Part shown: piece after piece, positions 1 through 10,298 of the stretch
Layout: every line of letters begins with the position of its first letter
How positions within the stretch are numbered: the first letter of the stretch is position 1
Source: Lachnospiraceae bacterium
Lineage (GTDB): Bacteria; Bacillota; Clostridia; Lachnospirales; Lachnospiraceae
Assembly: GCA_024698705.1 (NCBI GenBank)
Contig: JAILQX010000029.1
Location: forward strand, 1-64,000
Direction: 5' to 3'
Length of the DNA stretch: 64,000 nt
Notes under the pieces: model-generated
What the model was told of the DNA's origin: nothing
Databases searched by the model: none
What the model saw: only the letters and a program-made list of their open reading frames with translations
Position numbers and translations under genes: made by a program

Positions 1-58
1 TATTTTGAAATTTGATTATTGAACAATTTTTCCGTATATGATCAGGAAAGAATAAAAC

Positions 59-2125
59 ATGAGATTAACAGATCCGGTAAGTGAGATAAAAGGGGTCGGA
101 GAAAAGACTGCGACGCTTTTAAGCAAACTGAATATAGTAAAAGCGGCTGATCTTATATATGACCTGCCCAGAGGATTTATGGACATAAAAGAACCCGTGA
201 TCCCGTGTAAGGAACTGGTTGGAAGCCTTGTATCCGTAAGAGGCAGCATTGTGAGAGGGTCTGTCCATATAATCAAAAAAGGCAGGACCATGACTTTTGC
301 AAAAGTAGAATGTACGGATGAAAACGGCATAAAGTCAGGAAATTCCGTATCCATTGTTTATTTTAATGCGCCGTATATGAAGAAGACTCTGGAAAAGATG
401 GATGACGAAAGAGTATTCTTCGGGATCCTTTCAGACAGCAGAGGGTTTATGATAGCACAGCCGTCCTGTTTTACACCACAGGAATATCGGGAGATGCTTC
501 GTGTATTGCAGCCGGTATATTCTCTGACTAAAGGCATATCCAATAATCAGATCAAGAAACTGATAAAGAATGCATTTGAGGCTGTAAGTCTGCCGGATGA
601 ATATCTCGACAGATCCGAGCTTGATAAATATGGAATTCCGGATATAAAAGAAGCTCTTTATATGCTGCATTTTCCGACAGATATGGAGGAACACAAGCGC
701 GCAAGGAAAAGAGTGGCTTTCCACGAATTTTTATCGTTTTTTATTCAGACTCATCCCGATGAGGATAAGGTAGAGAGAACCTTTGACAAAAATATGATAG
801 AGGTTGCGGATACCGAGAGACTTTTGGAAGCATTACCTTACAGACTGACAGGCGCACAGCTTAAGGTATGGGATGAGATCAGAGGTGATATGTGCAGCGG
901 GATTTGCATGAACCGTATGGTGCAGGGCGATGTGGGAAGCGGCAAGACTATAGTGGCTGTTTTGGCTTTACTTCTTAATGCGGCAAACGGTCATCAGGGA
1001 TGTATGATGGCTCCAACGGAAGTCCTGGCCACACAACATTATGAGAATATATGCAATCTAGTAAAGAAGTATAAACTCTGTATCAATCCTATACTGTTAA
1101 TAGGTTCCGTTACGGGCAGGACAAGGACATTGGCTTATGAGGATATAAAAGAGGGCGCAGCCAATGTGATCATAGGTACCCAGGCTCTCATAACAGACAA
1201 AACGGAATACAAGGATCTGACTTTGGTCATCACGGATGAGCAGCACAGGTTTGGGGTGAGGCAGAGGGAAAGCCTTGCCGAAAAGGGGAAAAGCGTACAT
1301 GTTTTGGTGATGAGCGCAACTCCGATACCCAGAAGTCTTGCCATGACAATGTATGCAGGTGTAAAGCTTTCGGTCATAGACGAGTTGCCTCAGGGCAGGC
1401 TGCCCATCAAAAGCGGCGTTGTGACAAAGGCATCAAGACCCGCGTCCTACAGATTTATTGCAGGTGAAGTACAAAAAGGCAGACAGGCATATATCATATG
1501 CCCGATGATAGATGACAGTGAAGTGATGGATCTGGAAAATGTGGTCGAATATACCGAACGTATCAGGGATATCTTTCCTCCATCCGTCAGGATAGACTGC
1601 CTTCATGGCAGAATGAAACTTGATAAAAAAAGACAGATAATGGAGCAATATGCGGCGCATAATATTGACGTTTTAGTCTCAACTACCGTCATAGAAGTCG
1701 GAATAGATGTACCGAATGCCACAGTGATCATGATAGAGAATGCCGACAGATTCGGGCTGGCTGCACTGCATCAGATAAGAGGAAGGGTCGGCAGAGGAAC
1801 CGAGCAGAGCTACTGTATATTCATAAATTCCTCAAAATCACCGGAGGCAAAAGCAAGACTCGATATATTGGCGGAGAGCAATGATGGTTTTTATATCGCT
1901 GAACAGGATCTGAAGCTGAGAGGCCCGGGGCAGATGAGCGGAATCCGACAGAGTGGTGAATTCGGATTTAAAGTTGCGAGCATATATGATGATCTTTCCG
2001 TGCTCAATTCGGTAAGAGAGTATACTGATACATTGTTTTTGCCGCAAAATAAAAATAGGCTTAACGATATATCAAAATCGGTGTCGGAGTTCGCGTTTGA
2101 CGCGGTTGACTTTAGGAGCATTTAA
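59..2125 (+). CDS. recG: ATP-dependent DNA helicase RecG
   Basis: Superfamily 2 helicase that remodels stalled replication forks and branch-migrates Holliday junctions. The 688-residue length is normal for RecG. Visible in order: an N-terminal wedge/OB region with the helix-hairpin-like start (IKGVGEKTATLL), Walker A GDVGSGKT near residue 290, the DEQH box near 392, the SATPIPR motif, and a C-terminal helicase domain with QIRGRVGRG. The ATG at 59 follows a purine-rich AGGAAAG ribosome site. The 58 bases upstream hold stop codons in all frames, so the previous gene ends at or before the window edge. Identification is secure. Confidence 0.97.
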   Translation: MRLTDPVSEIKGVGEKTATLLSKLNIVKAADLIYDLPRGFMDIKEPVIPCKELVGSLVSVRGSIVRGSVHIIKKGRTMTFAKVECTDENGIKSGNSVSIVYFNAPYMKKTLEKMDDERVFFGILSDSRGFMIAQPSCFTPQEYREMLRVLQPVYSLTKGISNNQIKKLIKNAFEAVSLPDEYLDRSELDKYGIPDIKEALYMLHFPTDMEEHKRARKRVAFHEFLSFFIQTHPDEDKVERTFDKNMIEVADTERLLEALPYRLTGAQLKVWDEIRGDMCSGICMNRMVQGDVGSGKTIVAVLALLLNAANGHQGCMMAPTEVLATQHYENICNLVKKYKLCINPILLIGSVTGRTRTLAYEDIKEGAANVIIGTQALITDKTEYKDLTLVITDEQHRFGVRQRESLAEKGKSVHVLVMSATPIPRSLAMTMYAGVKLSVIDELPQGRLPIKSGVVTKASRPASYRFIAGEVQKGRQAYIICPMIDDSEVMDLENVVEYTERIRDIFPPSVRIDCLHGRMKLDKKRQIMEQYAAHNIDVLVSTTVIEVGIDVPNATVIMIENADRFGLAALHQIRGRVGRGTEQSYCIFINSSKSPEAKARLDILAESNDGFYIAEQDLKLRGPGQMSGIRQSGEFGFKVASIYDDLSVLNSVREYTDTLFLPQNKNRLNDISKSVSEFAFDAVDFRSI

Positions 2126-2173
2126 CAGTAAAATTGTATTATAATATGCGTAAAAGGGAAATGAGGGGACAGA

Positions 2174-3052
2174 GTGAGAAGTACTATGAGTAAAGTGGCT
2201 GTAGTAACGGACAGTAACAGCGGCATCACACAGGCTGAGAGCGCAGAACTTGGAGTGTATGTGCTGCCTATGCCGTTTACCATTCAGGATAAAGATTATT
2301 TTGAAGACATCAATCTTACGCAGGAAGGCTTCTATGAGATGCTTAGGGATGATGTCGATATAGCCACATCCCAGCCTTCACCGGATGCGGTCAAGAGGCT
2401 ATGGGAGGATGTGCTAAAGGACCATGACGAGATCGTATACATTCCGATGAGTTCCGGCCTTTCCGGATCATGCCAGACAGCTATTATGCTTTCCGATGAT
2501 TATGACGGTAAGGTTCAGGTGGTCAATAATCAGCGTATTTCCGTGACTCAGAGACAGTCTTGTCTGGATGCGCTCAGGCTTGCGTCCGAAGGCAGCGATG
2601 CTGCGGCCATAAAAGCAATCTTGGAAGAGGACAAGTTCAATTCGAGCATATATATTATGCTGGATACGTTGTATTACCTTAAAAAGGGAGGACGTATCAC
2701 ACCTGCAGCGGCCGCACTCGGCACGTTGCTCAGGATTAAGCCCGTTTTGCAGATACAGGGTGAGAAACTCGATGCATTTGCCAAGGCACGTACCGTAAGT
2801 CAGGGCAAATCCATTATGATCGAAGCCGTTAAGAGTGATATGGAGAAGAGATTCGGGGGAGTAGATCCGAATAACTGTCATCTTCACATGGCATATTCGT
2901 ATGACAGAGTTTCAGCAGAAGCATATAAAGAGGAGGTTATGGCGGCCTTTCCGGGATTTCAGATACACATGGATCCATTGGCTCTCAGTGTATCCTGTCA
3001 TATTGGCCCCGGTGCACTGGCATTGGCATGTACCGGCAGATTAAAGTTTTAG
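2174..3052 (+). CDS. DegV family fatty-acid-binding protein
   Basis: DegV-type protein of 292 residues. Family members bind a fatty acid and partner with fatty acid kinase (FakB-like). The start VAVVTDSNSGI and the MSSGLSGSCQTA segment around residues 95-105 match the family's ligand-binding loops, and the GGRITPA segment near 170 is also typical. A GTG start at 2174 is preferred because AGGGG lies six bases upstream; ATG 2186 has a poorer site but would match most relatives. A TATAAT at 2140-2145 suggests its own promoter, though I find no good -35. Which fatty acid it carries cannot be told from sequence. Confidence 0.88.
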   Translation: MRSTMSKVAVVTDSNSGITQAESAELGVYVLPMPFTIQDKDYFEDINLTQEGFYEMLRDDVDIATSQPSPDAVKRLWEDVLKDHDEIVYIPMSSGLSGSCQTAIMLSDDYDGKVQVVNNQRISVTQRQSCLDALRLASEGSDAAAIKAILEEDKFNSSIYIMLDTLYYLKKGGRITPAAAALGTLLRIKPVLQIQGEKLDAFAKARTVSQGKSIMIEAVKSDMEKRFGGVDPNNCHLHMAYSYDRVSAEAYKEEVMAAFPGFQIHMDPLALSVSCHIGPGALALACTGRLKF

Positions 3053-3206
3053 ATCGCAGATAAGGATCAGGGTAAAAGGGTAGAAGGAGAAAAGAAGGAG
3101 AAAAGAAGAAACGGATTTATATAGGGGATAATAAAGGGTTTATATAAATACAGGGGTAATAGGGTAAGTTGCAACGATACGAAATTAGCATTGTTTAGGA
3201 GGGCTT

Positions 3207-4721
3207 ATGGCTGTTAACGAGAAAAATGACAAAGCTTATATCGAAGAGTTGGCTTCGAAATCAGAATTGGCTCTTGCCAATAAAGTTTGTGTGATTACCT
3301 TGACTGTTATTTGTTCCATTATGTCGGCAGCATATGTGCTGGAAGTGGTAAAAGGGGCTCGTACAGTAATGTACATTATTATGACTCTGATTTTTGCCAT
3401 GGGTCCGGTCGCATTATGCTGGTTTTCTTTTTTAAAGAATAATGAATCGGCGGCCATATTGCATATAGCTTCCATTGGATATGGCATTTTGTATGCGTTC
3501 CTGCTTTTTACCGCTCAGAATGATCTGGTATTCACATATGCGATACCGATGCTCATAATTATCTCTCTTTACAACGATAAAAAGAGAACAATACTGGTTG
3601 GAGCAAGTGTCTGCGTGCTTAATGTCGTGGATGCCGTGATGGTCATCATGGGGGCGGAAGATGTAGAGGCTGTATCGGCTACTCTTGAGATACAGGTGCT
3701 TGTTATGATACTTATCGTTGCATACCTTATCGCGGTATCCAACGGTAATGTACTTTTCTCGGAGATAAGATCGGCCAGACTTCAACTTCAGCAGGATAAG
3801 ACCAATGAGCTTATGCAGGATATACTTGGAATATCCGGTCATATGACGGACCTCATCACAAATGTGGGATCTGAGATGGAGAGATTGCAGGACTCGGTGG
3901 ACCAGACCGTATCTTCGATGGTTGAGGTTGCCGCAGGAACCAATGAATCGGCAGAGGCGGTTCAGAGACAGCTCGTACAGACTGAGGATATACAGACATA
4001 TATCGGCGAAGTTGAGGATGCCAGCAAAGTCATCAATGAGAATATTTCGACTACCAATGAAGCTGTTGATATAGGAAAGAAGAATATCAGCCGTATGATA
4101 GGTTATACGGAGCAGGTAGACAAGGCAGGTAAGGATGTTGCCAAAGCTCTGGAGATATTCAAGGAAGCGACATCAAAGATGAATACGATCACGGATCTTA
4201 TCACGGACGTTGCTTCAGAGACCAGCCTTCTGTCGCTCAATGCATCCATAGAGGCGGCAAGAGCGGGAGATGCCGGCAGGGGCTTTGCGGTTGTTGCAAG
4301 CGAGATATCAGGACTTGCCAGTCAGACCACGGAGGCTACGGACAATATCGTAGCATTGATCGATAATATCACATCGCAGGTAGCATCCATGGTGGAGACC
4401 ATACAGGGCCTTATCGTGGTTGGTGCAGAAGAGAGCAAATGCGCAGAGGAGACTGCCGACAGCTTCAATACCATAGCAGATAATGTAGCAGTAATTGGTG
4501 AGCATTCATCTCAGTTATTCAATGTGGTCAAACAGCTTGCTGCAGCCAATAAAGAGATCGTTGACAGTATACAGACCATTTCATCGATCACTGAAGAGGT
4601 TACGGCTCACGCTACTGAGACACACGTTATCAGTGAGCAGAACCAGAATATCGTACGTGATATCAACGGTATGGTAGAGAGCCTTAACAGTGATGCAGCC
4701 AAGTTGAAAACTGAGTCATAG
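3207..4721 (+). CDS. Methyl-accepting chemotaxis protein with multi-TM sensor
   Basis: Chemoreceptor of 504 residues. The first ~190 residues contain about six hydrophobic segments and no extracellular Cache or four-helix domain, so sensing is probably within the membrane or cytoplasmic. No clear HAMP domain follows. The rest is a long coiled-coil signalling domain whose hairpin tip (ETSLLSLNASIEAARAG, near residue 338) is the conserved CheA/CheW contact site. It has a strong AGGAGGGC ribosome site just before ATG. It stands alone, followed by an intrinsic terminator, so it is probably a single-gene unit. Its ligand is unknown. Confidence 0.93.
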   Translation: MAVNEKNDKAYIEELASKSELALANKVCVITLTVICSIMSAAYVLEVVKGARTVMYIIMTLIFAMGPVALCWFSFLKNNESAAILHIASIGYGILYAFLLFTAQNDLVFTYAIPMLIIISLYNDKKRTILVGASVCVLNVVDAVMVIMGAEDVEAVSATLEIQVLVMILIVAYLIAVSNGNVLFSEIRSARLQLQQDKTNELMQDILGISGHMTDLITNVGSEMERLQDSVDQTVSSMVEVAAGTNESAEAVQRQLVQTEDIQTYIGEVEDASKVINENISTTNEAVDIGKKNISRMIGYTEQVDKAGKDVAKALEIFKEATSKMNTITDLITDVASETSLLSLNASIEAARAGDAGRGFAVVASEISGLASQTTEATDNIVALIDNITSQVASMVETIQGLIVVGAEESKCAEETADSFNTIADNVAVIGEHSSQLFNVVKQLAAANKEIVDSIQTISSITEEVTAHATETHVISEQNQNIVRDINGMVESLNSDAAKLKTES

Positions 4722-4781
4722 GCCGTTCGCCCATACAAGATCGGGGGGTGAAAAAATTATCATAACCTCCGAGAGAATAAC

Positions 4782-4812
4782 AAAAAAGAAGATCGTTCGG
4801 ATCTTCTTTTTT
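4782..4812 (+). terminator. Intrinsic terminator after the chemoreceptor gene
   Basis: Perfect 13-base inverted repeat (4782-4794 with 4800-4812) with a five-base GTTCG loop. The 3' arm ends in a run of T, giving a textbook rho-independent terminator for the chemoreceptor transcript. Confidence 0.9.
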
Positions 4813-4869
4813 GTTTGTGTACTTACTGATGAAAAAACGAACATTTTTTCTTAATTTTGTGTTTTTGCT

Positions 4870-4897
4870 TTTACAAAACCACAAAATATGGTATAAT
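4870..4897 (+). promoter_or_regulatory. Sigma-A-type promoter for the topoisomerase pair
   Basis: TTTACA at 4870-4875, a 16-base spacer, and TATAAT at 4892-4897 with a TG one base upstream (extended -10). It lies after the chemoreceptor terminator and about 75 bases before the subunit B start. Confidence 0.7.
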
Positions 4898-4973
4898 CGT
4901 TGAGGTTTATCGTGGAACATTTTTGATCAATACGGATCCGAGATGATCTTCAGGATTCGGGAAAAGGTAACTA

Positions 4974-6896
4974 ATGGCTCAAAAAGATACATACGATGCG
5001 TCCAATATCACTGTCCTTGAAGGTCTTGAGGCCGTCAGAGTACGTCCCGGGATGTATATAGGCAGTGTATCTACGAAGGGACTCAATCATCTTATATATG
5101 AGATAGTGGATAATTCCGTTGATGAGCATTTGGCGGGACATTGCAGCGAGATAAAGGTTACGCTTGAAGCGGACGGATCTGCCACCGTAGAGGATAACGG
5201 ACGAGGCATACCCATAGAGATGCATGAAAAAGGTATGAGTGCGGAGAGACTTGTATTTACCACTCTTCATGCGGGAGGTAAGTTTGATGACTCTGCATAT
5301 AAGACAAGCGGCGGACTGCATGGTGTGGGAAGTTCCGTAGTTAATGCGCTTTCAAGCAGATTGACCGTAAGAGTCAAGAAGAACGGTCATATATACGAAG
5401 ACTCCTATGAGAGGGGTAATCCGACTACTGAACTGATAGACGGATTGCTTCCGGAAGTCGGTAATACCAGAGAGACCGGGACCACCATCAATTTTCTTCC
5501 TGATGATACCATATTTGATAAGACATGGTTTAAGGAGGAGGATGTCAAGAGCAGACTTCATGAGACTGCTTATCTGAATCCGGGACTTACCATCATATTC
5601 ACGGACAAGCGAAAGAGCGAGCTTGAGTATGTTGAGTTTCATGAACCTGACGGTCTTGTTGGATTTATTCAGGATATGAACAGATCCAAGGAAGTGGTCA
5701 ATGAGCCGGTTTATTTAAGTGGAGAATCCGAGGGTATCACAGTCGAGATAGCATTCCAGTATGTCAATGAATTCCACGAGAATGTTCTCGGTTTCTGTAA
5801 TAATATATACAATTCCGAGGGCGGTACACATCTTACCGGTTTCAAGACTACATTTACCAATATCATGAACAACTATGCCAGGAGCATAGGGATTCTTAAA
5901 GATAAGGATGCCAATTTTACCGGTGCTGATGTTCGTAACGGTATGACGGCTATCGTATCCATTAAACATCCGGATCCCAGATTCGAAGGTCAGACCAAGA
6001 CCAAGCTTGATAATCAGGATGCTGCAAAAGTTGTTTCCAAGGTTACCGGCGAAGAAGTCGTACATTACTTTGACAGGAATGTCGAGGTCCTTAAAAATGT
6101 CCTCAGCTGTGCCGAAAAAGCAGCTAAGATAAGAAAATCCGAAGAAAAGGCCAAGACCAACCTTCTTACCAAGCCGAAATACAGCTTTGATTCCAACGGA
6201 AAGCTTGCGAACTGTGAATCGAAAGATCCTAAGAAATGCGAGATATTCATAGTCGAGGGTGATTCTGCCGGCGGTTCAGCAAAAACAGCGAGAAACCGCA
6301 TGTATCAGGCTATATTGCCGATCAGAGGCAAGATCCTTAACGTGGAGAAGGCCAGTATCGACAAGATCCTTGCAAATGCCGAGATCAAGACCATGATAAA
6401 TGCATTCAATTGCGGCTTTTCAGAGGGCTACGGAAATGATTTTGACATAACCAAACTCAGATATGACAAGATCATAATCATGGCCGATGCCGATGTTGAC
6501 GGTGCCCACATCTCGACACTCTTACTTACACTGTTCTACAGGTTCATGCCGGAACTTATATACGAAGGCCATGTTTACATAGCAATGCCGCCTCTGTATA
6601 AGGCCATGCCGAGTAAAGGCAAGGAAGAATATCTGTATGATGATAAGGCATTGGATAAATACAGAAAGAGCCATAAAGGTTCATTCACACTTCAAAGATA
6701 TAAAGGTTTGGGCGAAATGGATGCCGAACAGCTCTGGGAAACAACGCTCGATCCCGAGCGTAGGAAGCTTAAGCTGGTTGAGATAGAAGATGCACGTATG
6801 GCCAGCGATGTTACCGAGCTTTTGATGGGTAATGATGTTCCCCCAAGAAAAGATTTTATTTATCAGCATGCCAACGACGCACAGCTTGACATCTGA
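4974..6896 (+). CDS. parE: Type IIA DNA topoisomerase subunit B (topo IV ParE-like)
   Basis: ATPase subunit of a type II topoisomerase, 640 residues. GHKL ATPase motifs are present (EIVDNSVDEHLAG near 44, DNGRGIP near 75, GGLHGVG near 115). The Toprim domain has EGDSAGGSAK near 428 and DADVDGAH near 506, the magnesium-binding acidic residues. The C-terminal QRYKGLGEM segment is shared by GyrB and ParE. Sequence alone does not cleanly separate GyrB from ParE. I favour topoisomerase IV because the partner A subunit is short and has a degenerate GyrA box, and because neither dnaA nor recF is nearby. It is cotranscribed with the A subunit, 14 bases apart. Confidence 0.85.
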   Translation: MAQKDTYDASNITVLEGLEAVRVRPGMYIGSVSTKGLNHLIYEIVDNSVDEHLAGHCSEIKVTLEADGSATVEDNGRGIPIEMHEKGMSAERLVFTTLHAGGKFDDSAYKTSGGLHGVGSSVVNALSSRLTVRVKKNGHIYEDSYERGNPTTELIDGLLPEVGNTRETGTTINFLPDDTIFDKTWFKEEDVKSRLHETAYLNPGLTIIFTDKRKSELEYVEFHEPDGLVGFIQDMNRSKEVVNEPVYLSGESEGITVEIAFQYVNEFHENVLGFCNNIYNSEGGTHLTGFKTTFTNIMNNYARSIGILKDKDANFTGADVRNGMTAIVSIKHPDPRFEGQTKTKLDNQDAAKVVSKVTGEEVVHYFDRNVEVLKNVLSCAEKAAKIRKSEEKAKTNLLTKPKYSFDSNGKLANCESKDPKKCEIFIVEGDSAGGSAKTARNRMYQAILPIRGKILNVEKASIDKILANAEIKTMINAFNCGFSEGYGNDFDITKLRYDKIIIMADADVDGAHISTLLLTLFYRFMPELIYEGHVYIAMPPLYKAMPSKGKEEYLYDDKALDKYRKSHKGSFTLQRYKGLGEMDAEQLWETTLDPERRKLKLVEIEDARMASDVTELLMGNDVPPRKDFIYQHANDAQLDI

Positions 6897-6910
6897 TCGA
6901 CAGGAAAAAA

Positions 6911-9154
6911 ATGAACAACAACGAAGATATCATAAAAACCGAATACTCCGAGGTAATGCAGAAATCGTATATAGATTATGCGATGAGCGTCATTGTATCC
7001 AGAGCCCTTCCGGATGTTAGAGACGGCTTAAAGCCTGTTCAGAGAAGAACTCTGTATGATATGCACGAACTCGGTATCAAATATGACAAGCCTTACAGAA
7101 AATCCGCCCGTATAGTAGGTGATACGATGGGTAAATATCATCCCCACGGTGATTCATCGATATATGACGCACTTGTTGTAATGAGTCAGGATTTCAAAAA
7201 AGGCCTGCCGCTTGTTGACGGTCACGGCAACTTTGGCAATATCGAAGGTGACGGGGCAGCCGCTATGCGTTATACCGAAGCAAGATTGCAGAAGATAGCT
7301 CAATTCGGATTACTCGATGATCTCGATAAGGATGTTGTTGATTTTATACCCAATTTCGATGAGACGGAAAAAGAGCCCTCGGTTTTGCCCGCTAAATTCC
7401 CTAATCTTCTCGTAAACGGTACGGAAGGTATTGCAGTCGGTATGGCAACAAGCATTCCTCCTCACAACCTCGGTGAGGTCATAAGCGCAATGAAGGCGTA
7501 TATGAAGGATGAGACCATTTCCACCTCAAGACTCATGAAATATGTTCAGGGACCGGATTTTCCCACGGGTGGCATCGTAACAAACAAAGACGAGCTTCCG
7601 GAGATATACAGGACCGGACAGGGTAAGATAAAGGTCAGAGGAAAGGTCATTACGGAAAAGGGCAAGAACGGTAAGACAAATGTGGTGATCACTGAGATTC
7701 CGTTCCCCATGGTAGGAGCCAATATAACCAAATTCCTTCAGGATGTGGCTGCTCTTGCGGAAACAAAAAAAGCCCCCGATATTGTTGATATTTCCAACCA
7801 GTCTTCAAAAGAAGGCATCAGGATAGTCATAGAACTCAGAAAAGATGCCAATGTTGATAATTTCATAAACCTTCTATACAAAAAAACAAGGCTTGAGGAT
7901 ACTTTCGGCGTAAATATGCTTGCGATAGCTGACGGAAGACCCGAGACCATGGGTCTGAAACGTATCTTAAAAGAGTGCATTGATTTCAGATTCGCCGTTG
8001 TGACCAGAAAATACACGACCTTGCTTGAAAAGGAGCGTGAGAAGAAAGAGATACAGGAAGGTCTTATCAAGGCATGTAATGTCATAGATCTTATCATAGA
8101 GATCCTCAGAGGCTCAAAGGACAGGAACCAGGCTAAGGCTTGTCTTATCGACGGTGTCACAAAAGGCATCAAGTTCAAGAGCAAAGAAAGTGAAGTCATG
8201 GCCGGACAACTTCATTTTACCGAACCTCAGGCCAATGCGATCCTTGAGATGCGTCTGTACAAACTGATAGGTCTCGAAATAGATGCTCTTATAAAAGAGC
8301 ATGATGAGACCATGGCCAATATCTTCAAATACGAAGATATCCTTGGCAGAAGAGACAGCATGGCGCAGGTTATCATTAATGAACTGGATGAGTTAAAGAA
8401 AGAATATGCCGTTCCAAGAAAAACAGTGATAGATAACTGTGAAGAGGCCGTTGTTGAGGAAGTTAAGGTTCCCGAGATGGATATCATGTTCATCATGGAC
8501 CGTTTCGGTTACGCCAAGACGATCGACATGGCAACATACGAAAGAAATATAGATGCGGTCACAGCCGAGAACAAATACATCTGTCAATGTAAAAATACCG
8601 GCAAGATATGTCTTTTTACCAATACCGGACTACTCCATACGATTAAAGCCGGCGATCTTCCTTTCGGCAAATTCAGGGACAAAGGAAAACCCATAGACAA
8701 TATCAGCAATTTCTCGTCGGCCAATGAAGAGATCATAGCTGTTGCAAGCCAGAGCGATCTTAATCTTTACCGGATGATATTTGTCACAAGGATGAGCATG
8801 ATGAAGGTTGTTGACGGCGGAGAATTTGATGTAGCCAAAAGAACCGTTGCCGCGACCAAACTGCTTGATGACGATCAGGTCGTAAGTGTGGTTCCGATAA
8901 AAGAACAACGGAATATTGTCTTAAAGACCAATGACGGTTATTTCTTAAGATTTCCGATCGAAGAGATACCGGAGAAAAAGAAAACGGCTGTCGGAGTCCG
9001 CGGCATGAAGCTTGGAGCAAAAGACTATGTCGACGAGGTATTCTATACACAGAATGCACAGGAAGCCAATTATGATTACAACGGCAAAACGATAGCGCTA
9101 AATTCGATAAAACTCGGAAAGAGAGATTCCAAGGGAACAAAACTCAGAACATAG
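6911..9154 (+). CDS. parC: Type IIA DNA topoisomerase subunit A (topo IV ParC-like)
   Basis: DNA breakage-reunion subunit, 747 residues. The catalytic tyrosine is Tyr121 ([10 protein letters not shown]). The quinolone-determining region reads [10 protein letters not shown] (77-86), with Ser82 and Asp86 equivalent to E. coli GyrA Ser83 and Asp87, so it looks quinolone-sensitive at these positions. The C-terminal beta-pinwheel is present, but the place of the gyrase QRRGGKG box (about 584-592) reads KFRDKGKP. A missing GyrA box together with a length below the ~820 residues usual for GyrA argues for a decatenase rather than a supercoiling gyrase. It follows subunit B directly. Confidence 0.85.
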   Translation: MNNNEDIIKTEYSEVMQKSYIDYAMSVIVSRALPDVRDGLKPVQRRTLYDMHELGIKYDKPYRKSARIVGDTMGKYHPHGDSSIYDALVVMSQDFKKGLPLVDGHGNFGNIEGDGAAAMRYTEARLQKIAQFGLLDDLDKDVVDFIPNFDETEKEPSVLPAKFPNLLVNGTEGIAVGMATSIPPHNLGEVISAMKAYMKDETISTSRLMKYVQGPDFPTGGIVTNKDELPEIYRTGQGKIKVRGKVITEKGKNGKTNVVITEIPFPMVGANITKFLQDVAALAETKKAPDIVDISNQSSKEGIRIVIELRKDANVDNFINLLYKKTRLEDTFGVNMLAIADGRPETMGLKRILKECIDFRFAVVTRKYTTLLEKEREKKEIQEGLIKACNVIDLIIEILRGSKDRNQAKACLIDGVTKGIKFKSKESEVMAGQLHFTEPQANAILEMRLYKLIGLEIDALIKEHDETMANIFKYEDILGRRDSMAQVIINELDELKKEYAVPRKTVIDNCEEAVVEEVKVPEMDIMFIMDRFGYAKTIDMATYERNIDAVTAENKYICQCKNTGKICLFTNTGLLHTIKAGDLPFGKFRDKGKPIDNISNFSSANEEIIAVASQSDLNLYRMIFVTRMSMMKVVDGGEFDVAKRTVAATKLLDDDQVVSVVPIKEQRNIVLKTNDGYFLRFPIEEIPEKKKTAVGVRGMKLGAKDYVDEVFYTQNAQEANYDYNGKTIALNSIKLGKRDSKGTKLRT

Positions 9155-9174
9155 TGTGCAGGACGGAGAGGATC

Positions 9175-9720
9175 ATGAGAGTCATAGCCGGAACAGCCAG
9201 GAGCATACCTCTTATCGCACCCGCAGGCATCGATACAAGGCCTACGACCGATAAGATCAAGGAAACATTATTCAATATGATCAATTTTGATCTTCCCGAT
9301 TCCGTATTTGTGGATCTTTACAGCGGAAGCGGGGCGATCGGCATCGAAGCTATAAGCAGGGGTGCCAAGCATGCGTATTTTGTGGATAACAGCAGAAAAT
9401 GTGCCGATGTCATAAAAGCAAATCTGAGTAAATGCAGATTCACGGATCAGGCAACCATGATAACAAGAGATGCAAAAGATTCATTGTTTATGATCAATGA
9501 TAATCCCGATATTATTTTCATGGATCCGCCATATGAGCAAAACTGTGAATACGAGATAATGGAAGTACTCTTAAGATCGGGTCTTTGCGGTAAAGATACG
9601 CTCATTATCATTGAATCAAAGATTGACAGGGATTTTTCCGATATAACGAACCTTGGTTATACGATAATAAAAGAAAAGAAATACAAAAACAATAAACACA
9701 CATTTTTTAATATTTCATAG
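9175..9720 (+). CDS. rsmD: 16S rRNA (guanine966-N2)-methyltransferase RsmD
   Basis: SAM-dependent methyltransferase acting on helix 31 of 16S rRNA. The N-terminal MRVIAGTARSIPL and RPTTDKIKETLFN signatures are RsmD hallmarks. The SAM motif DLYSGSGAIGIEA and the catalytic DPPY (near residue 116) are intact. The start is set at ATG 9175 because GGAGAGG precedes it; an in-frame GTG at 9154 would add seven residues that family members lack and would overlap the topoisomerase stop. Length is 181 residues, usual for RsmD. It is followed by coaD, a very common pairing in Firmicutes. Confidence 0.95.
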   Translation: MRVIAGTARSIPLIAPAGIDTRPTTDKIKETLFNMINFDLPDSVFVDLYSGSGAIGIEAISRGAKHAYFVDNSRKCADVIKANLSKCRFTDQATMITRDAKDSLFMINDNPDIIFMDPPYEQNCEYEIMEVLLRSGLCGKDTLIIIESKIDRDFSDITNLGYTIIKEKKYKNNKHTFFNIS

Positions 9721-9787
9721 TAAAATACAAGTATATACTGTATAATATTAAGTGGATTTTTCAATATGCTCTTAAAGAGGATTTGCC

Positions 9788-10291
9788 ATGCATGCAGCTA
9801 TTTATCCCGGAAGCTTTGATCCGATGACATACGGTCATCTTGATATCATAAAACGTGCTGCCGGAATGTTTGATGAGGTTATAGTCAGTATACTTGATAA
9901 CCGCCAAAAGACGCCGTTGTTTTCGGTAGATGAACGTGTTAATATACTTAAAGAAGCCACAAAAGACATTGCGAATGTCAAAGTAGAGAGCTTCAGCGGT
10001 CTTTTGATCGATTATGCCAAAGAAAAGAATATCAATATAGCCATCAGGGGTTTGCGGGCTATAACGGATTTCGAATATGAACTTCAGATCTCTCAGACCA
10101 ACAGACTTTTGAGCAAAGGCGCTCTGGATACCATTTTTCTGACAACCAGTCTGGAATATGCTTACCTGAGTTCCTCAAGTGTAAAAGAGATAGCCAGTTT
10201 CGGCGGAGATATAAGTCGTTGTGTTCCGTCATTCATAGAAGATATGGTATACGAAAAATACGGTATTTCAAAGAACGAAGCAGAAAGGTAG
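9788..10291 (+). CDS. coaD: Phosphopantetheine adenylyltransferase
   Basis: Catalyses the fourth step of coenzyme A synthesis, 4'-phosphopantetheine plus ATP to dephospho-CoA. The N-terminus [16 protein letters not shown] contains the nucleotidyltransferase (T/H)xGH motif, and ISQTNRLL and [11 protein letters not shown] near the C-terminal third match CoaD. Length 167 residues is normal. It sits after rsmD as in many Gram-positive genomes. Confidence 0.97.
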   Translation: MHAAIYPGSFDPMTYGHLDIIKRAAGMFDEVIVSILDNRQKTPLFSVDERVNILKEATKDIANVKVESFSGLLIDYAKEKNINIAIRGLRAITDFEYELQISQTNRLLSKGALDTIFLTTSLEYAYLSSSSVKEIASFGGDISRCVPSFIEDMVYEKYGISKNEAER

Positions 10292-10298
10292 AAGGGAT

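Noticed and set aside
3053-3206. Purine-rich tract before the chemoreceptor gene as an RNA gene or small protein
   Set aside because: It shows repeated AGAAGGAGAAAAG-type runs but no stable hairpin and no open frame with a start; it is best left as an untranslated leader.
4738-4813. Small peptide gene after the chemoreceptor
   Set aside because: The GTG that follows GGGGG reaches a stop after five codons, and the rest is the terminator stem.
8784-9140. Long antisense open frames such as this one over the topoisomerase A gene, and many like it
   Set aside because: They lie opposite well-conserved genes, lack ribosome sites and have compositions typical of reverse-strand shadows.
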